Below are positions 9,382 through 15,106 of a stretch of 40,848 nucleotides of DNA, in pieces; position 1 is the first letter of the stretch; each line of letters opens with the position of its first letter. The notes beneath the pieces are model-generated. The model did no database searches. It was not told where the DNA came from and worked only from the letters and a program-made list of their open reading frames with translations. Made by a program: the position numbers and the translations under genes. Source of the stretch: a virus; IMG/VR virus record IMGVR_UViG_3300032325_000533, positions 1 through 40,848 of that record; one strand, 5' to 3'.

Positions 9382-9702
9382 ATGGAGACGGAGATGACAC
9401 AGGAGCAAGCGGCGACGGCGGCGCGGGTGGCCCTTCGGGATCAGGTGGCGGCGCTGGACAAGAAGATCGAGCATCACGCCAAGCTCAGCATCGAGCAGGG
9501 GCAAACGGTCAATCGCAGGCTGGCGGCCATTGAGGGCACGATGAAGAAGCTCGACCGGGTGGCCGACGACGCGGCGACGCTGACCGAAATGGTGCAGCGC
9601 TATGAGGCGGCCTCGCTGGGCGGCCGCGCCATCAAGTGGCTGACGGCGCTGGGCGCCTCGCTGGCGGCAATCGTGCTGGTTATTCGTGATTTTCTAAAGT
9701 GA
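9382..9702 (+). CDS. Coiled-coil protein with C-terminal membrane anchor
   Basis: Product of 106 aa from METEMTQEQ, chosen because AAAGGG precedes it by 9 nt. ATG 9364 would add six residues but has a poorer ribosome site. The first 80 residues are a charged helix of heptad-like type. Residues about 85-103 (WLTALGASLAAIVLVIRDF) are one membrane segment ending in Lys. Small proteins of this plan sit just before the endolysin in many phages and may be holin-related or lysis accessories. The role is inferred from position only. Confidence 0.65.
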   Translation: METEMTQEQAATAARVALRDQVAALDKKIEHHAKLSIEQGQTVNRRLAAIEGTMKKLDRVADDAATLTEMVQRYEAASLGGRAIKWLTALGASLAAIVLVIRDFLK

Positions 9703-9717
9703 TAGAAAGGGCTTGAC

Positions 9718-10107
9718 ATGGGCTTTCAACTGACGGCGCGCGACCGGCAGCGGCTGCATGGGGTGCATCTCGACCTGGTGCGGGTGGTGGAGCGAGCAGC
9801 GCTGACTTCACCGATCCGCTTCACTGTGCTCGAAGGGCTGCGGACGCTGGAGACGCAGCGGCGCTATATGGCGCAGGGCAAGAGCAAAACGCTGAATAGC
9901 CGGCACCTGACCGGGCATGCGGTGGACTTGGCGCCGCTGGAGGATGACGGCGATGTTAGCTGGCACTGGCCCTTTTATCACAAGCTGGCAGCGGCGGTGA
10001 AGGCGAGCGCTTCCGCCGCCGGGGTGCCGCTGGAGTGGGGCGGCGACTGGCGCAACTTCAAGGATGGGCCGCACTGGCAACTGCCCTTCAAGGCTTACCC
10101 GAAATGA
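9718..10107 (+). CDS. Endolysin, M15-family peptidoglycan peptidase
   Basis: Product of 129 aa. The zinc-binding pattern SxHxxGxAxD is seen as SRHLTGHAVD with His63 and Asp70. The third ligand is His119 in GPHWQLP. Glu106 in PLEWGGDW is in the place of the usual catalytic acid. This is the fold of L-alanyl-D-glutamate and related peptidases (T5 Lys, PF13539/VanY type) that cut stem peptides of the cell wall. There is no signal sequence, so a holin must release it. An AAGGG ribosome site is 6 nt upstream. The stop overlaps the next start (ATGA). Confidence 0.9.
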   Translation: MGFQLTARDRQRLHGVHLDLVRVVERAALTSPIRFTVLEGLRTLETQRRYMAQGKSKTLNSRHLTGHAVDLAPLEDDGDVSWHWPFYHKLAAAVKASASAAGVPLEWGGDWRNFKDGPHWQLPFKAYPK

Positions 10108-10199
10108 GCGATTTTCTGCTTGGCGCGCTCGGGCTGGCGGCGATGGCGCTTTCATGGGCGCTGATAGTCGGCAGCATTTTTGGCGGGTTGCAGCCATGA
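10104..10199 (+). CDS. 31-aa single-pass membrane protein of the lysis cassette
   Basis: A short ORF, MSDFLLGALGLAAMALSW to GGLQP, linked on both sides by ATGA overlaps (to the endolysin stop and to the next start at 10196). Almost the whole peptide is one hydrophobic helix with an acidic N-terminus. Coupling within the lysis cassette supports a real gene. It could be a very small holin, pinholin or antiholin. No family is recognised. Confidence 0.55.
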   Translation: MSDFLLGALGLAAMALSWALIVGSIFGGLQP

Positions 10200-10450
10200 C
10201 AGCGCGCCAGCTCAACACGCTGATCGCCTGCCTGGTGATTGGCGGCGCGCTGGCGGGCGTGGCGCTGTTTGCTGTGCTGCTGTGGCACGGAACTTCCGGC
10301 GAGGGCCTGGCGGGCTTTTCGGCGCTCGTGATGATGCTGCTGAACGCGACCTCAAACATTGTCCGCAATCGTTATCCGGGGCCGGAAATTGATGTGATGC
10401 CGCCGGGCTATGAGCATGGCTGCGCCTGCAAAAGAGAGGGTGAGCAATGA
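10196..10450 (+). CDS. Two-helix membrane protein, holin candidate
   Basis: Product of 84 aa starting MTARQLNTL. The start overlaps the previous stop (ATGA), and its own end overlaps the next gene. Two hydrophobic segments (residues about 8-30 and 38-52) are separated by a short charged turn. The C-terminal tail is polar, with Cys-Ala-Cys-Lys and acidic residues. Size, topology and position between endolysin and spanins fit a class II holin, though this is not proven by any motif. Confidence 0.6.
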   Translation: MTARQLNTLIACLVIGGALAGVALFAVLLWHGTSGEGLAGFSALVMMLLNATSNIVRNRYPGPEIDVMPPGYEHGCACKREGEQ

Positions 10451-10896
10451 TCGCACTGACTGGAATGACGGCCGCGCTTGGCACGGCGCAAGCGCTGGCC
10501 CGCCGCTGGTGGCCTGTTGCGGTGCTGGCGCTTGCTGCGCTGGCCTTTCTCACTGTGAACAATCGCGCATGGGATCGCGGCTATGAGAGGCGGCGCATGG
10601 AACAGGCGAAGCTGGCGACAGAATTGAAAGCCTTGGCCGACAGGCTGGTGATCGAGGCGAACCGGAACATGGCGGCGGCCGACGCGCGGGCCGATGCGCA
10701 GCGCGAGGGTGTTCAAACGGTGCTGCACACTTCAACACTGGAAAGGGAAATTCACTATGCGAAGCCAAGCGCTGACAATGGGACTGCTCTTGCTGCTGAC
10801 CGGGTGCGCGCACTCGACGCCCTACTTGCCGCCGTTGCAGATACCGCAGGAGCCGAAGGACGGGCGAAAGCCGATCCCACTGGTGCGAAGCGTTGA
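10447..10896 (+). CDS. i-spanin (Rz-like)
   Basis: Product of 149 aa. One N-terminal membrane segment lies at about residues 22-39 (WWPVAVLALAALAFLTV). A long periplasmic coiled coil rich in Ala, Arg and Glu follows. This is the plan of an inner-membrane spanin subunit, which bridges the periplasm to an outer-membrane lipoprotein and fuses the membranes at lysis. The identification is supported by a lipoprotein gene that starts inside it in another frame at 10757, the classic Rz/Rz1 nesting. Confidence 0.78.
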   Translation: MIALTGMTAALGTAQALARRWWPVAVLALAALAFLTVNNRAWDRGYERRRMEQAKLATELKALADRLVIEANRNMAAADARADAQREGVQTVLHTSTLEREIHYAKPSADNGTALAADRVRALDALLAAVADTAGAEGRAKADPTGAKR

Positions 10897-11071
10897 CGCC
10901 AAGCCGGACGGCACCATGACCAAGCGACAGGTTGAAACGACCGTGGCGAAGCTGGCGGCGCCGGCAGCGCAAGGCGAAATCATCCGGCAAGCCTGGGCGA
11001 AGTGGGCGGATGAAGTGCAGAAGTGGGCGGCCGCGCTGAATGCGAAGATTGCCGAGCTGGAGCGCAAATAG
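10757..11071 (+). CDS. o-spanin lipoprotein (Rz1-like), overlapping the i-spanin
   Basis: Product of 104 aa, MRSQALTMGLLLLLTGCAHS, with a lipobox LLTGC and acylated Cys17. The first half of the mature part is Pro-rich (YLPPLQIPQEPKDGRKPIP), as in Rz1. Residues 65-104 form a charged helix. It starts within the i-spanin gene in a different frame and runs 175 nt past its end, so it is partly overlapping rather than fully embedded. AAAGGG lies about 9 nt before the ATG. It should act in the outer membrane with the i-spanin. It is the last gene of the late operon. Confidence 0.82.
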   Translation: MRSQALTMGLLLLLTGCAHSTPYLPPLQIPQEPKDGRKPIPLVRSVDAKPDGTMTKRQVETTVAKLAAPAAQGEIIRQAWAKWADEVQKWAAALNAKIAELERK

Positions 11072-11085
11072 GCGGCGGCCGCGAC

Positions 11086-11104
11086 TGTGCCGCAGATTGT
11101 GCCG
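11086..11104 (+). promoter_or_regulatory. Left pair of integrase arm-type repeats (candidate)
   Basis: Two direct copies of TGTGCCG at 11086-11092 and 11098-11104, 12 bp apart, 109 bp before the attachment core. A second pair with the same orientation and spacing lies on the other side of the core. Paired short direct repeats flanking a core are typical of arm-type binding sites for lambda-class integrases. Confidence 0.55.
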
Positions 11105-11212
11105 CAACAGATCCCGCGAGGGGCGCAAATGGCCGCCTGGCGCGGCATGGGTGCGGCGGGAAATGACGATAAAACAGGGGCTTAGGCGCGCGGTGACGGC
11201 TTGGCATTGTTC

Positions 11213-11257
11213 TTCGTAATGATGGGGTCAGGTGTTCGAGTCACCTAAGCGGCACCA
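11213..11257 (+). other. attP: attP core: 3' half of a tRNA-Thr(CGT) gene
   Basis: The 45 bases from TTCGTAA to GGCACCA read as the anticodon loop (anticodon CGT), the 3' anticodon strand TGATG, the variable loop, a perfect T arm (AGGTG / TTCGAGT / CACCT), the acceptor 3' strand AAGCGGC, discriminator A and CCA. Nothing upstream can form the 5' half, so it is not a functional tRNA gene. It is the piece a phage carries to restore a host tRNA gene upon integration. The integrase gene and candidate arm repeats are next to it. Confidence 0.9.
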
Positions 11258-11269
11258 GTTACTTGCTTG

Positions 11270-11626
11270 TTATTGTTGGGGGTTTTCTTCGGGGGTGGTG
11301 GTGTTGGTGGGTGGGTGTGCCGTGGGGTGTGCCGTGTCAGGTTCGGGATGAAAGGTTAGCTTGGCCTCAATTCCCCCTCTGGCTCTTGCGTAATCGGCCA
11401 TCTCGGCGCGCTGCGTGTAAGTCCAGCGGCAGGACGAGACAAATGCAAAGGCAGTAACCGACAAGCCCAGCAACTGGTGCGGACTCTTGATGATACAAAA
11501 GCGGCAAGCCCATGCCGGGTGCAATAAAATGCCAGCGGTGGGGCTGGTAAATTCCACAGGGCCGTAATCGGCCGCGATGTCAACGCGGGCCTCATTCAGC
11601 CCGCTGGCAAAAAATACAAAGGTCAT
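11270..11626 (-). CDS. Hypothetical protein downstream of integrase
   Basis: Product of 118 aa starting MTFVFFASGLNEARVDIAAD. The ATG overlaps the integrase stop (ATGA), with AAGGA 6 nt upstream. It contains several Cys (CRFC) and a hydrophobic middle (LLGLSVTAFAFVSSC). The C-terminal 25 residues are Pro/Thr/His-rich (HTAHPTAHPP), because they are encoded by the right-hand arm repeats of attP. I do not recognise a family. Since the 3' end lies between the arm repeats and the core, its message passes through the attachment region. Confidence 0.6.
   Translation of the reverse strand: MTFVFFASGLNEARVDIAADYGPVEFTSPTAGILLHPAWACRFCIIKSPHQLLGLSVTAFAFVSSCRWTYTQRAEMADYARARGGIEAKLTFHPEPDTAHPTAHPPTNTTTPEENPQQ
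11316..11334 (+). promoter_or_regulatory. Right pair of integrase arm-type repeats (candidate)
   Basis: TGTGCCG at 11316-11322 and 11328-11334, the same 12-bp period and orientation as the left pair at 11086 and 11098. It lies 59 bp beyond the attachment core and inside the 3' end of the gene 11270-11626. Confidence 0.5.
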
Positions 11627-12708
11627 TGCTCATCCTTCTTCTGTGGTGCCGCGAAGGGGGTGGATTTTGCTACCGTGTCCCATGCGGTGGTTTGGTGCTC
11701 GGGGCTTATGTGGGCGTAGCGCATGGTCATCTGGATCGACTGGTGGCCCATTGCGTCTTTGATATCGCCAAGGTCAACGCCGGCTTTCCTGGCCCATGTG
11801 GCGAAGGTGTGGCGCAGATCGTGCCAGCGGAAATCTTGCAGGCCGCTGGCGGCGCGGGCGGCTTCCCAGCGGCGGCGCCAGTTGGGCTTGGCAAAGGCGA
11901 GGCCGCCAAGCTGGCGCGGTTGGCCCTGGGGGATGGCGGCAAGCGCGCTGGCGGCATGGCGGCGGAGCTGTTCGAGCGGGGCGCCGGAAAGGCGGGCCTG
12001 GAAGTTCTTGCCGCCCTTCACGATGACGCTGATCCGGCCGTCCACCAAGTCGATCCGCTCCCATGTGATTTGCCGCACATTCTCCCGGCGCAAGCCGGAG
12101 GCGCAGGCGATTGCCACCATGAGGCGCAGCTCGTCATCCGGGCAGGCGTCTATCAGCCGCTGATAATCGGCAAAGGTGAGGGCGCGGACGCGGCCGGGTG
12201 GCTCTTTCAGGCGCACCGCGCTCCACTTGATGCGGGGCACCGGCTGCTGGTGCACATCGGCGGCAAAGTTCATGGCGGCGCGCAGGATTGCCAGCTCACG
12301 GTTTATGCTGCTGTTCGCGCGCAGGCGGGCAACGGGCTTGCCGGCGGCATCGAGGCCGGGCTTGCCGATCCGGCGGGTGGCGACATAGCGCACCAGCATG
12401 GCGGCGGTGATATCGGCAACAAAGGTGTTGGGGCCGAGCGTGTCGGCAAGCGCCTGGAGGGGATAGAATAGCGTGGCGGCGCTGGGCTTGTGCTTGGCGT
12501 GCCCCTCCCAATAGGCGCCTAGCAAATGGCGGACGCGCCAGCGCTTCGGTTGCGCCTTCGCCTGGGTGGCGGCAAGGCGGGCCTGGCTTTCGATGATGCG
12601 GGCCTCCGCCTTATCCGCGGTGCCGGTGCTGCGGCGCTGGCGGGTGCCGCCGGCGGGGGTGATATCGAAATACCAGATGAGGCTGGGGGGGCGGCGGTAG
12701 AGGGTCAT
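11623..12708 (-). CDS. int: Tyrosine-type site-specific integrase
   Basis: Product of 361 aa. Residues 1-50 look like an arm-binding domain, about 60-160 like the core-binding SAM-like domain, and about 175-345 like the catalytic domain. Catalytic residues can be read as Arg207 (SGLRRENV), a Lys in VKGGKN near 231-234, His296 and Arg299 (WHDLRHTF), His322 (MGHQS) and the nucleophile Tyr331 (RYAHISPE). It catalyses attP x attB recombination at a tRNA-Thr gene. It is linked by ATGA overlaps to the genes before and after it, in a - strand operon under the promoter at 14358-14385. Confidence 0.95.
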   Translation of the reverse strand: MTLYRRPPSLIWYFDITPAGGTRQRRSTGTADKAEARIIESQARLAATQAKAQPKRWRVRHLLGAYWEGHAKHKPSAATLFYPLQALADTLGPNTFVADITAAMLVRYVATRRIGKPGLDAAGKPVARLRANSSINRELAILRAAMNFAADVHQQPVPRIKWSAVRLKEPPGRVRALTFADYQRLIDACPDDELRLMVAIACASGLRRENVRQITWERIDLVDGRISVIVKGGKNFQARLSGAPLEQLRRHAASALAAIPQGQPRQLGGLAFAKPNWRRRWEAARAASGLQDFRWHDLRHTFATWARKAGVDLGDIKDAMGHQSIQMTMRYAHISPEHQTTAWDTVAKSTPFAAPQKKDEQ

Positions 12709-12992
12709 TGTGGCGCCGCTGGCGCGTTCGCCAGTTCAAGCAGCGTGTCGCCGTGGCAGGGCTTATTCAGCGCGCACCAGCATGCAAGGTTCTTGCCGCG
12801 AAGCTCCTGCACCCTGTCCATGAAAAAGGCCTTGTCTGCATTCGACATGGTGGCGATCCACTGGTCAAAGTCGGCCTTGCTCGGGCCGGAATAGTTGCCC
12901 CAAGGGCCGGGCCGGGTGATGCTCACGGTGTTCTCCGGCATCCTCCAGCCTTTTGTGCGGCGGAGCTGGATGCGGATGGGGCGGTAGATCAC
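12705..12992 (-). CDS. DUF4326-type protein
   Basis: Product of 95 aa. It has the features I associate with DUF4326 (PF14216): QLRRTKGWRMPENTVSITRPGPWGN at the N-terminus and LRGKNLACWCALNKPCHGDTLLELAN at the C-terminus, with the CWC...CHGD cluster that probably binds metal. This family is common in phages and plasmids and has no settled function. It overlaps integrase and the upstream HTH gene by four bases each and so belongs to the same operon. Confidence 0.85.
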   Translation of the reverse strand: MIYRPIRIQLRRTKGWRMPENTVSITRPGPWGNYSGPSKADFDQWIATMSNADKAFFMDRVQELRGKNLACWCALNKPCHGDTLLELANAPAAPQ

Positions 12993-13291
12993 GCGGCGGC
13001 CTTTCTGCGGATGCTCTCGAAGTCGGGGACTTCGGGGTTTTGGATGGGACTAGGCCCCGGATCAAGTCCGGGGTGACGGTGGGGATTGGTGGCTTCTGTG
13101 TGGCCGCGAATTTCGGGCGCGGCTTGCTGCTTTGTGCCACCAATGGCCAGCTCTATGTCGGCCTGGTTGTAGCGGGTGCGGCCGGCGACGGTGTGGAAGG
13201 GGATTTCCCCGCGCGCCTTCATGCGGCGAAGGGTGCGCGGGGATATGGCGAGGGCCTGGCAAACGGCCTTGGGGGGGAGGAGCTGGATCAT
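12989..13291 (-). CDS. MerR/AlpA-type HTH protein, candidate excisionase
   Basis: Product of 100 aa. Residues 1-52 (LPPKAVCQALAISPRTLRRMKARGEIP then RTRYNQADIELAI) are a winged HTH_17-type domain as in excisionases and AlpA regulators. Position two genes before int in the same operon fits an Xis. The tail from residue 55 to 100 is disordered. It contains the peptide HPGLDPGPSP, encoded by a palindromic repeat of bacterial-chromosome type (13055-13073), so the tail seems to have grown by insertion of a repeat. Confidence 0.75.
   Translation of the reverse strand: MIQLLPPKAVCQALAISPRTLRRMKARGEIPFHTVAGRTRYNQADIELAIGGTKQQAAPEIRGHTEATNPHRHPGLDPGPSPIQNPEVPDFESIRRKAAA
13055..13073. repeat. Palindromic repeat element inside a coding region
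   Basis: CCCCGGA-TCAAG-TCCGGGG, a 7-bp perfect stem. The sequence CCCCGGACTTGATCCGGGG and the peptide HPGLDPG it encodes are familiar from dispersed palindromes of alphaproteobacterial chromosomes (recollection, not a search). Here it is in frame within the candidate excisionase gene. Confidence 0.7.
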
Positions 13292-13614
13292 GTCGCCGCA
13301 AGGTCGCGCGCGGCCGCGAGGCGGATGGCGGCGTGGTTGCGGTGGATTTCGGCCATCAGGAGATAGAAGGCGGCGGCGGTTTCGCAGGCCATGCCGGCGC
13401 TGTTGTGCAGACTTCCCTCCCGCGCTTGTTCCAGAAGCCTAAGCGTCTCGCTCAAGCCGCCCTCGCAATCGAACAGTGTCAGGGTTGGGCTGCGTATGTC
13501 GTCCACCATGTCCAGCGCGCGGTGAGTGCTGGCGCTGACGCCCTGGCGCAAGTCGGTTTCTGGCGTGGCGCTACCGGGGCCAGTTGTATGGGTGGAAGGC
13601 TTTGGCGGGTGCAT
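13288..13614 (-). CDS. Hypothetical protein, helical
   Basis: Product of 108 aa from MHPPKPSTHTTG. I prefer this ATG because GGAG stands 7 nt upstream. An upstream ATG at 13662 would add 16 residues without a good ribosome site. The first 35 residues are polar and probably disordered. Residues 40-108 are helical (ALDMVDDIR, LSETLRLLEQAREGS, AAAFYLLMAEIHRNHAAIRLA). It overlaps the 3' end of the 51-aa membrane gene by 44 bases and the HTH gene by four. No family is recognised. Confidence 0.65.
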   Translation of the reverse strand: MHPPKPSTHTTGPGSATPETDLRQGVSASTHRALDMVDDIRSPTLTLFDCEGGLSETLRLLEQAREGSLHNSAGMACETAAAFYLLMAEIHRNHAAIRLAAARDLAAT

Positions 13615-13726
13615 GATAAATCTCCGGGGTTGGTTCGCTCTGAACGATGGCGGCGACGCCATAGGCCAGAAGCAGGAAGGCGATGATCGCGCGCAGCCAC
13701 GGCCACCACATGGCGCGGCGGCTCAT
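13571..13726 (-). CDS. Small single-pass membrane protein (51 aa)
   Basis: MSRRAMWWPWLRAIIAFLLL begins a positively charged N-terminus followed by one membrane helix (about residues 10-28) and a polar Pro-rich tail. The ATG overlaps the stop of the preceding gene (ATGA), which supports this start over a far upstream in-frame ATG at 14092. Function unknown; its place in an immunity operon might suggest superinfection exclusion, which is speculation. Confidence 0.6.
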   Translation of the reverse strand: MSRRAMWWPWLRAIIAFLLLAYGVAAIVQSEPTPEIYHAPAKAFHPYNWPR

Positions 13727-13974
13727 CGGAAGATGCTGACGATGTTGCTGCCGGCGGCGTGCTGGCGGATGGCTTCGGCGGCCGCGAGCGCGGCGGCGGC
13801 GAAAGTCTCCAGCTCCTCCACCGTTAGCTCCACCACGAAAGTCTGCCGCTCTGCCGCTATGTGCAGATAGGCAAAGCCGCCGTCCGGGCTGGTGGCATCG
13901 GCAACGGCGCGGATGGTGTGATGCTGCGGCGGCAGGGGATGCTGCGGCGGCATGGTGCGGGCCAGCGCCGTCAT
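13723..13974 (-). CDS. Hypothetical protein (83 aa)
   Basis: Starts MTALARTMPPQHPLPPQHH, with a disordered His/Pro segment followed by a small alpha/beta domain (FAYLHIAAERQTFVVELTVEELETFAAAALAAAEAI). ATGA overlaps link it to both neighbours. No known family is recognised. Confidence 0.7.
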   Translation of the reverse strand: MTALARTMPPQHPLPPQHHTIRAVADATSPDGGFAYLHIAAERQTFVVELTVEELETFAAAALAAAEAIRQHAAGSNIVSIFR

Positions 13975-14327
13975 CGCGGCGCTCCTTCGCTTGCTGGCGG
14001 GTTGAGCCAGCCCGAAAGGGTGGTGATGACGGTGCCGATATTTTCCAGCGCGACGGCTGCGGTGGCGCTGCTATCCCGATCCCCGCGCTCAATGCGCAAC
14101 AGCGCGGTGCGCGTTTGGTTCAGGTTCAGCAGGGCGACCTGGGCTTCGAGCTGGATCCGGGTTAGCTCCTGCACGCAATCGGCGGCCATGTGGGCGAGAC
14201 GGTCAAAGACGGGATCGCGGTTGCCGTTGATGCGCACCAGCTCGGCCATTGGCGGCGGGAGTGGCGCGGGATCGACCGGCTGATCTTCGCGCTGATCTTC
14301 GGGCGACTTGATGAAGGTGATGGTCAT
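13971..14327 (-). CDS. First gene of the integrase operon, hypothetical helical protein
   Basis: Product of 118 aa starting MTITFIKSPEDQRED. A GGAGG ribosome site precedes the ATG closely. Residues 40-95 are helical and amphipathic (FDRLAHMAADCVQELTRIQLEAQVALLNLNQTRTALLRIERGD). No motif is recognised. The gene lies about 31 bp downstream of the -10 at 14358-14363, so it opens the - strand transcript that ends with integrase. Confidence 0.7.
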   Translation of the reverse strand: MTITFIKSPEDQREDQPVDPAPLPPPMAELVRINGNRDPVFDRLAHMAADCVQELTRIQLEAQVALLNLNQTRTALLRIERGDRDSSATAAVALENIGTVITTLSGWLNPPASEGAPR

Positions 14328-14357
14328 TTGTGCCTCCGTTCGGGTTGAACGGGGCGC

Positions 14358-14385
14358 AATGTAAGAGGTTCGCTTACTGTGTCAA
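14358..14385 (-). promoter_or_regulatory. Promoter of the integrase operon, with a repressor operator in its spacer
   Basis: On the - strand, TTGACA (14385-14380) is separated by 16 bp from TACATT (14363-14358). The spacer is almost filled by the 17-bp inverted repeat at 14361-14377. Bound repressor would cover both promoter elements, so the operon should be silent, or tightly limited, in the lysogen. Confidence 0.65.
14361..14377. promoter_or_regulatory. Repressor operator site 1
   Basis: GTAAGAGGTTCGCTTAC, an imperfect 17-bp dyad with GTAAG/CTTAC half-sites. It matches the site at 14821-14837 at 13 of 17 positions. It overlaps the integrase-operon promoter. Confidence 0.65.
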
Positions 14386-14393
14386 GCGATTAT

Positions 14394-14410
14394 GTCAGTG
14401 AAACGCTTAC
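14394..14410. promoter_or_regulatory. Repressor operator site 2
   Basis: On the - strand this reads GTAAGCGTTTCACTGAC and fits the consensus of the other two operators at 15 of 17 positions. It lies 8 bp upstream of the -35 of the integrase-operon promoter, 33 bp from site 1 (about three helical turns). Confidence 0.55.
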
Positions 14411-14420
14411 GTGCCGGCGG

Positions 14421-14750
14421 TCATGCTGCCTTGCCTTTGAATTTGCAGAGGGTTTCGCCAACGGCCAGTATCTGATTCTGCATGTCTGTGGGGGCGTTGC
14501 GGTAAAGATCGAGGAGCTGGCGCTCCTGTTCGGTTTGTGGTGCGGTGGGATTGTCGCCGGGGTTCAGCAGCTCGCCGGGGGTGACGCCGAGCCAAGGGGC
14601 AAGCCGCTGCATCCAGATGATATCAAGCCTGGGCCTGCCGCGCTCAAGGCCGCTGATCTGCATTTTCGAGCAGCCGGCAAGGGTGGCCAGCTCCTCCTGC
14701 GACATATCCAGCGCAAGGCGTAATTCCTTGATGCGGTTCGGTGTTTTCAT
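14421..14750 (-). CDS. CI-like repressor, Xre/HTH_3 family, without peptidase domain
   Basis: Product of 109 aa from MKTPNRIKELRLAL. Residues 5-60 are a canonical HTH: LDMSQEELATLAGCSKMQISGLERGRPRL. The remainder is a short helical region that probably dimerises. There is no LexA-like S24 peptidase domain, so RecA-driven self-cleavage is not expected and induction must use another route. It is divergent from a Cro-like gene with three matching operators nearby. No Shine-Dalgarno precedes the ATG; a -10 TACAAT lies 8 nt before it, so the message is probably leaderless, as for lambda cI from PRM. Confidence 0.85.
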   Translation of the reverse strand: MKTPNRIKELRLALDMSQEELATLAGCSKMQISGLERGRPRLDIIWMQRLAPWLGVTPGELLNPGDNPTAPQTEQERQLLDLYRNAPTDMQNQILAVGETLCKFKGKAA

Positions 14751-14758
14751 GGCAGGGA

Positions 14759-14764
14759 ATTGTA
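14759..14764 (-). promoter_or_regulatory. -10 element of the repressor maintenance promoter
   Basis: On the - strand TACAAT is followed by 8 nt and then the repressor ATG at 14750. The -35 region is poor (CTAAAC or TAAACC), as for a promoter that needs activation. The hexamer is half of a 13-bp palindrome ATTGTAAAACAAT (14759-14771). A start 7-9 nt after the -10 would leave no leader or one of 1-2 nt. Confidence 0.5.
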
Positions 14765-14810
14765 AAACAATCGCTGACACGGGTTTAGCACCTTTTTCGC
14801 TGATAGGGGC

Positions 14811-14840
14811 TTGCCATATGGTAAGCGTTTTGATTACAAC
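14811..14840 (+). promoter_or_regulatory. Promoter of the Cro operon
   Basis: TTGCCA (14811-14816), an 18-bp spacer, then TACAAC (14835-14840), followed by 8 nt and the Cro ATG. Operator site 3 lies in the spacer. The distance from -10 to ATG is the same as for the divergent repressor, so this message may also be leaderless. Confidence 0.5.
14821..14837. promoter_or_regulatory. Repressor operator site 3
   Basis: GTAAGCGTTTTGATTAC, an imperfect 17-bp dyad. It lies between the -35 and -10 of the Cro promoter. Same consensus (GTAAGMGKTTYGMTTAC) as site 1 in the other repressed promoter. Confidence 0.65.
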
Positions 14841-14848
14841 AAGCCGCC

Positions 14849-15106
14849 ATGAGCCAATCGCCACCTTCACCGCTTCGCCGCTGGCGCCTGCAAGAACAGC
14901 TTTCGGTTGCCAATGCGGCGGCGCGGGTGCCGATTGCGCGGCAGACCTGGCATAGCTGGGAGCGCGGGCAGACGATCCCGCCCAAGCCGCTGATGCAGCG
15001 GCTGTTCGAGATGACCGGCGGGGCGGTCACGGCCAATGATTTCTATGATCTGCCGCAGCAGGATGCCGCGCCGGAAGTGCGCGGGCAGCAGGACATGGCG
15101 GCATGA
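14849..15106 (+). CDS. Cro-like HTH regulator
   Basis: Product of 85 aa starting MSQSPPSPLRRWRLQEQLSV. Residues 15-60 form an HTH of Cro/CI or YdaS type (SVANAAARVPIARQTWHSWERGQTIPPKPLMQRLFEMT). It is divergent from the repressor and heads the early operon. No ribosome site is visible before the ATG. The -10 TACAAC is 8 nt upstream, which predicts a leaderless message. The stop overlaps the next start. Confidence 0.8.
   Translation: MSQSPPSPLRRWRLQEQLSVANAAARVPIARQTWHSWERGQTIPPKPLMQRLFEMTGGAVTANDFYDLPQQDAAPEVRGQQDMAA

Noticed and set aside
11160-11260. Complete tRNA gene
   Set aside because: Only the anticodon loop to CCA half is present; upstream bases cannot form the D arm, the 5' acceptor or the 5' anticodon strand. 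It is an attachment core.
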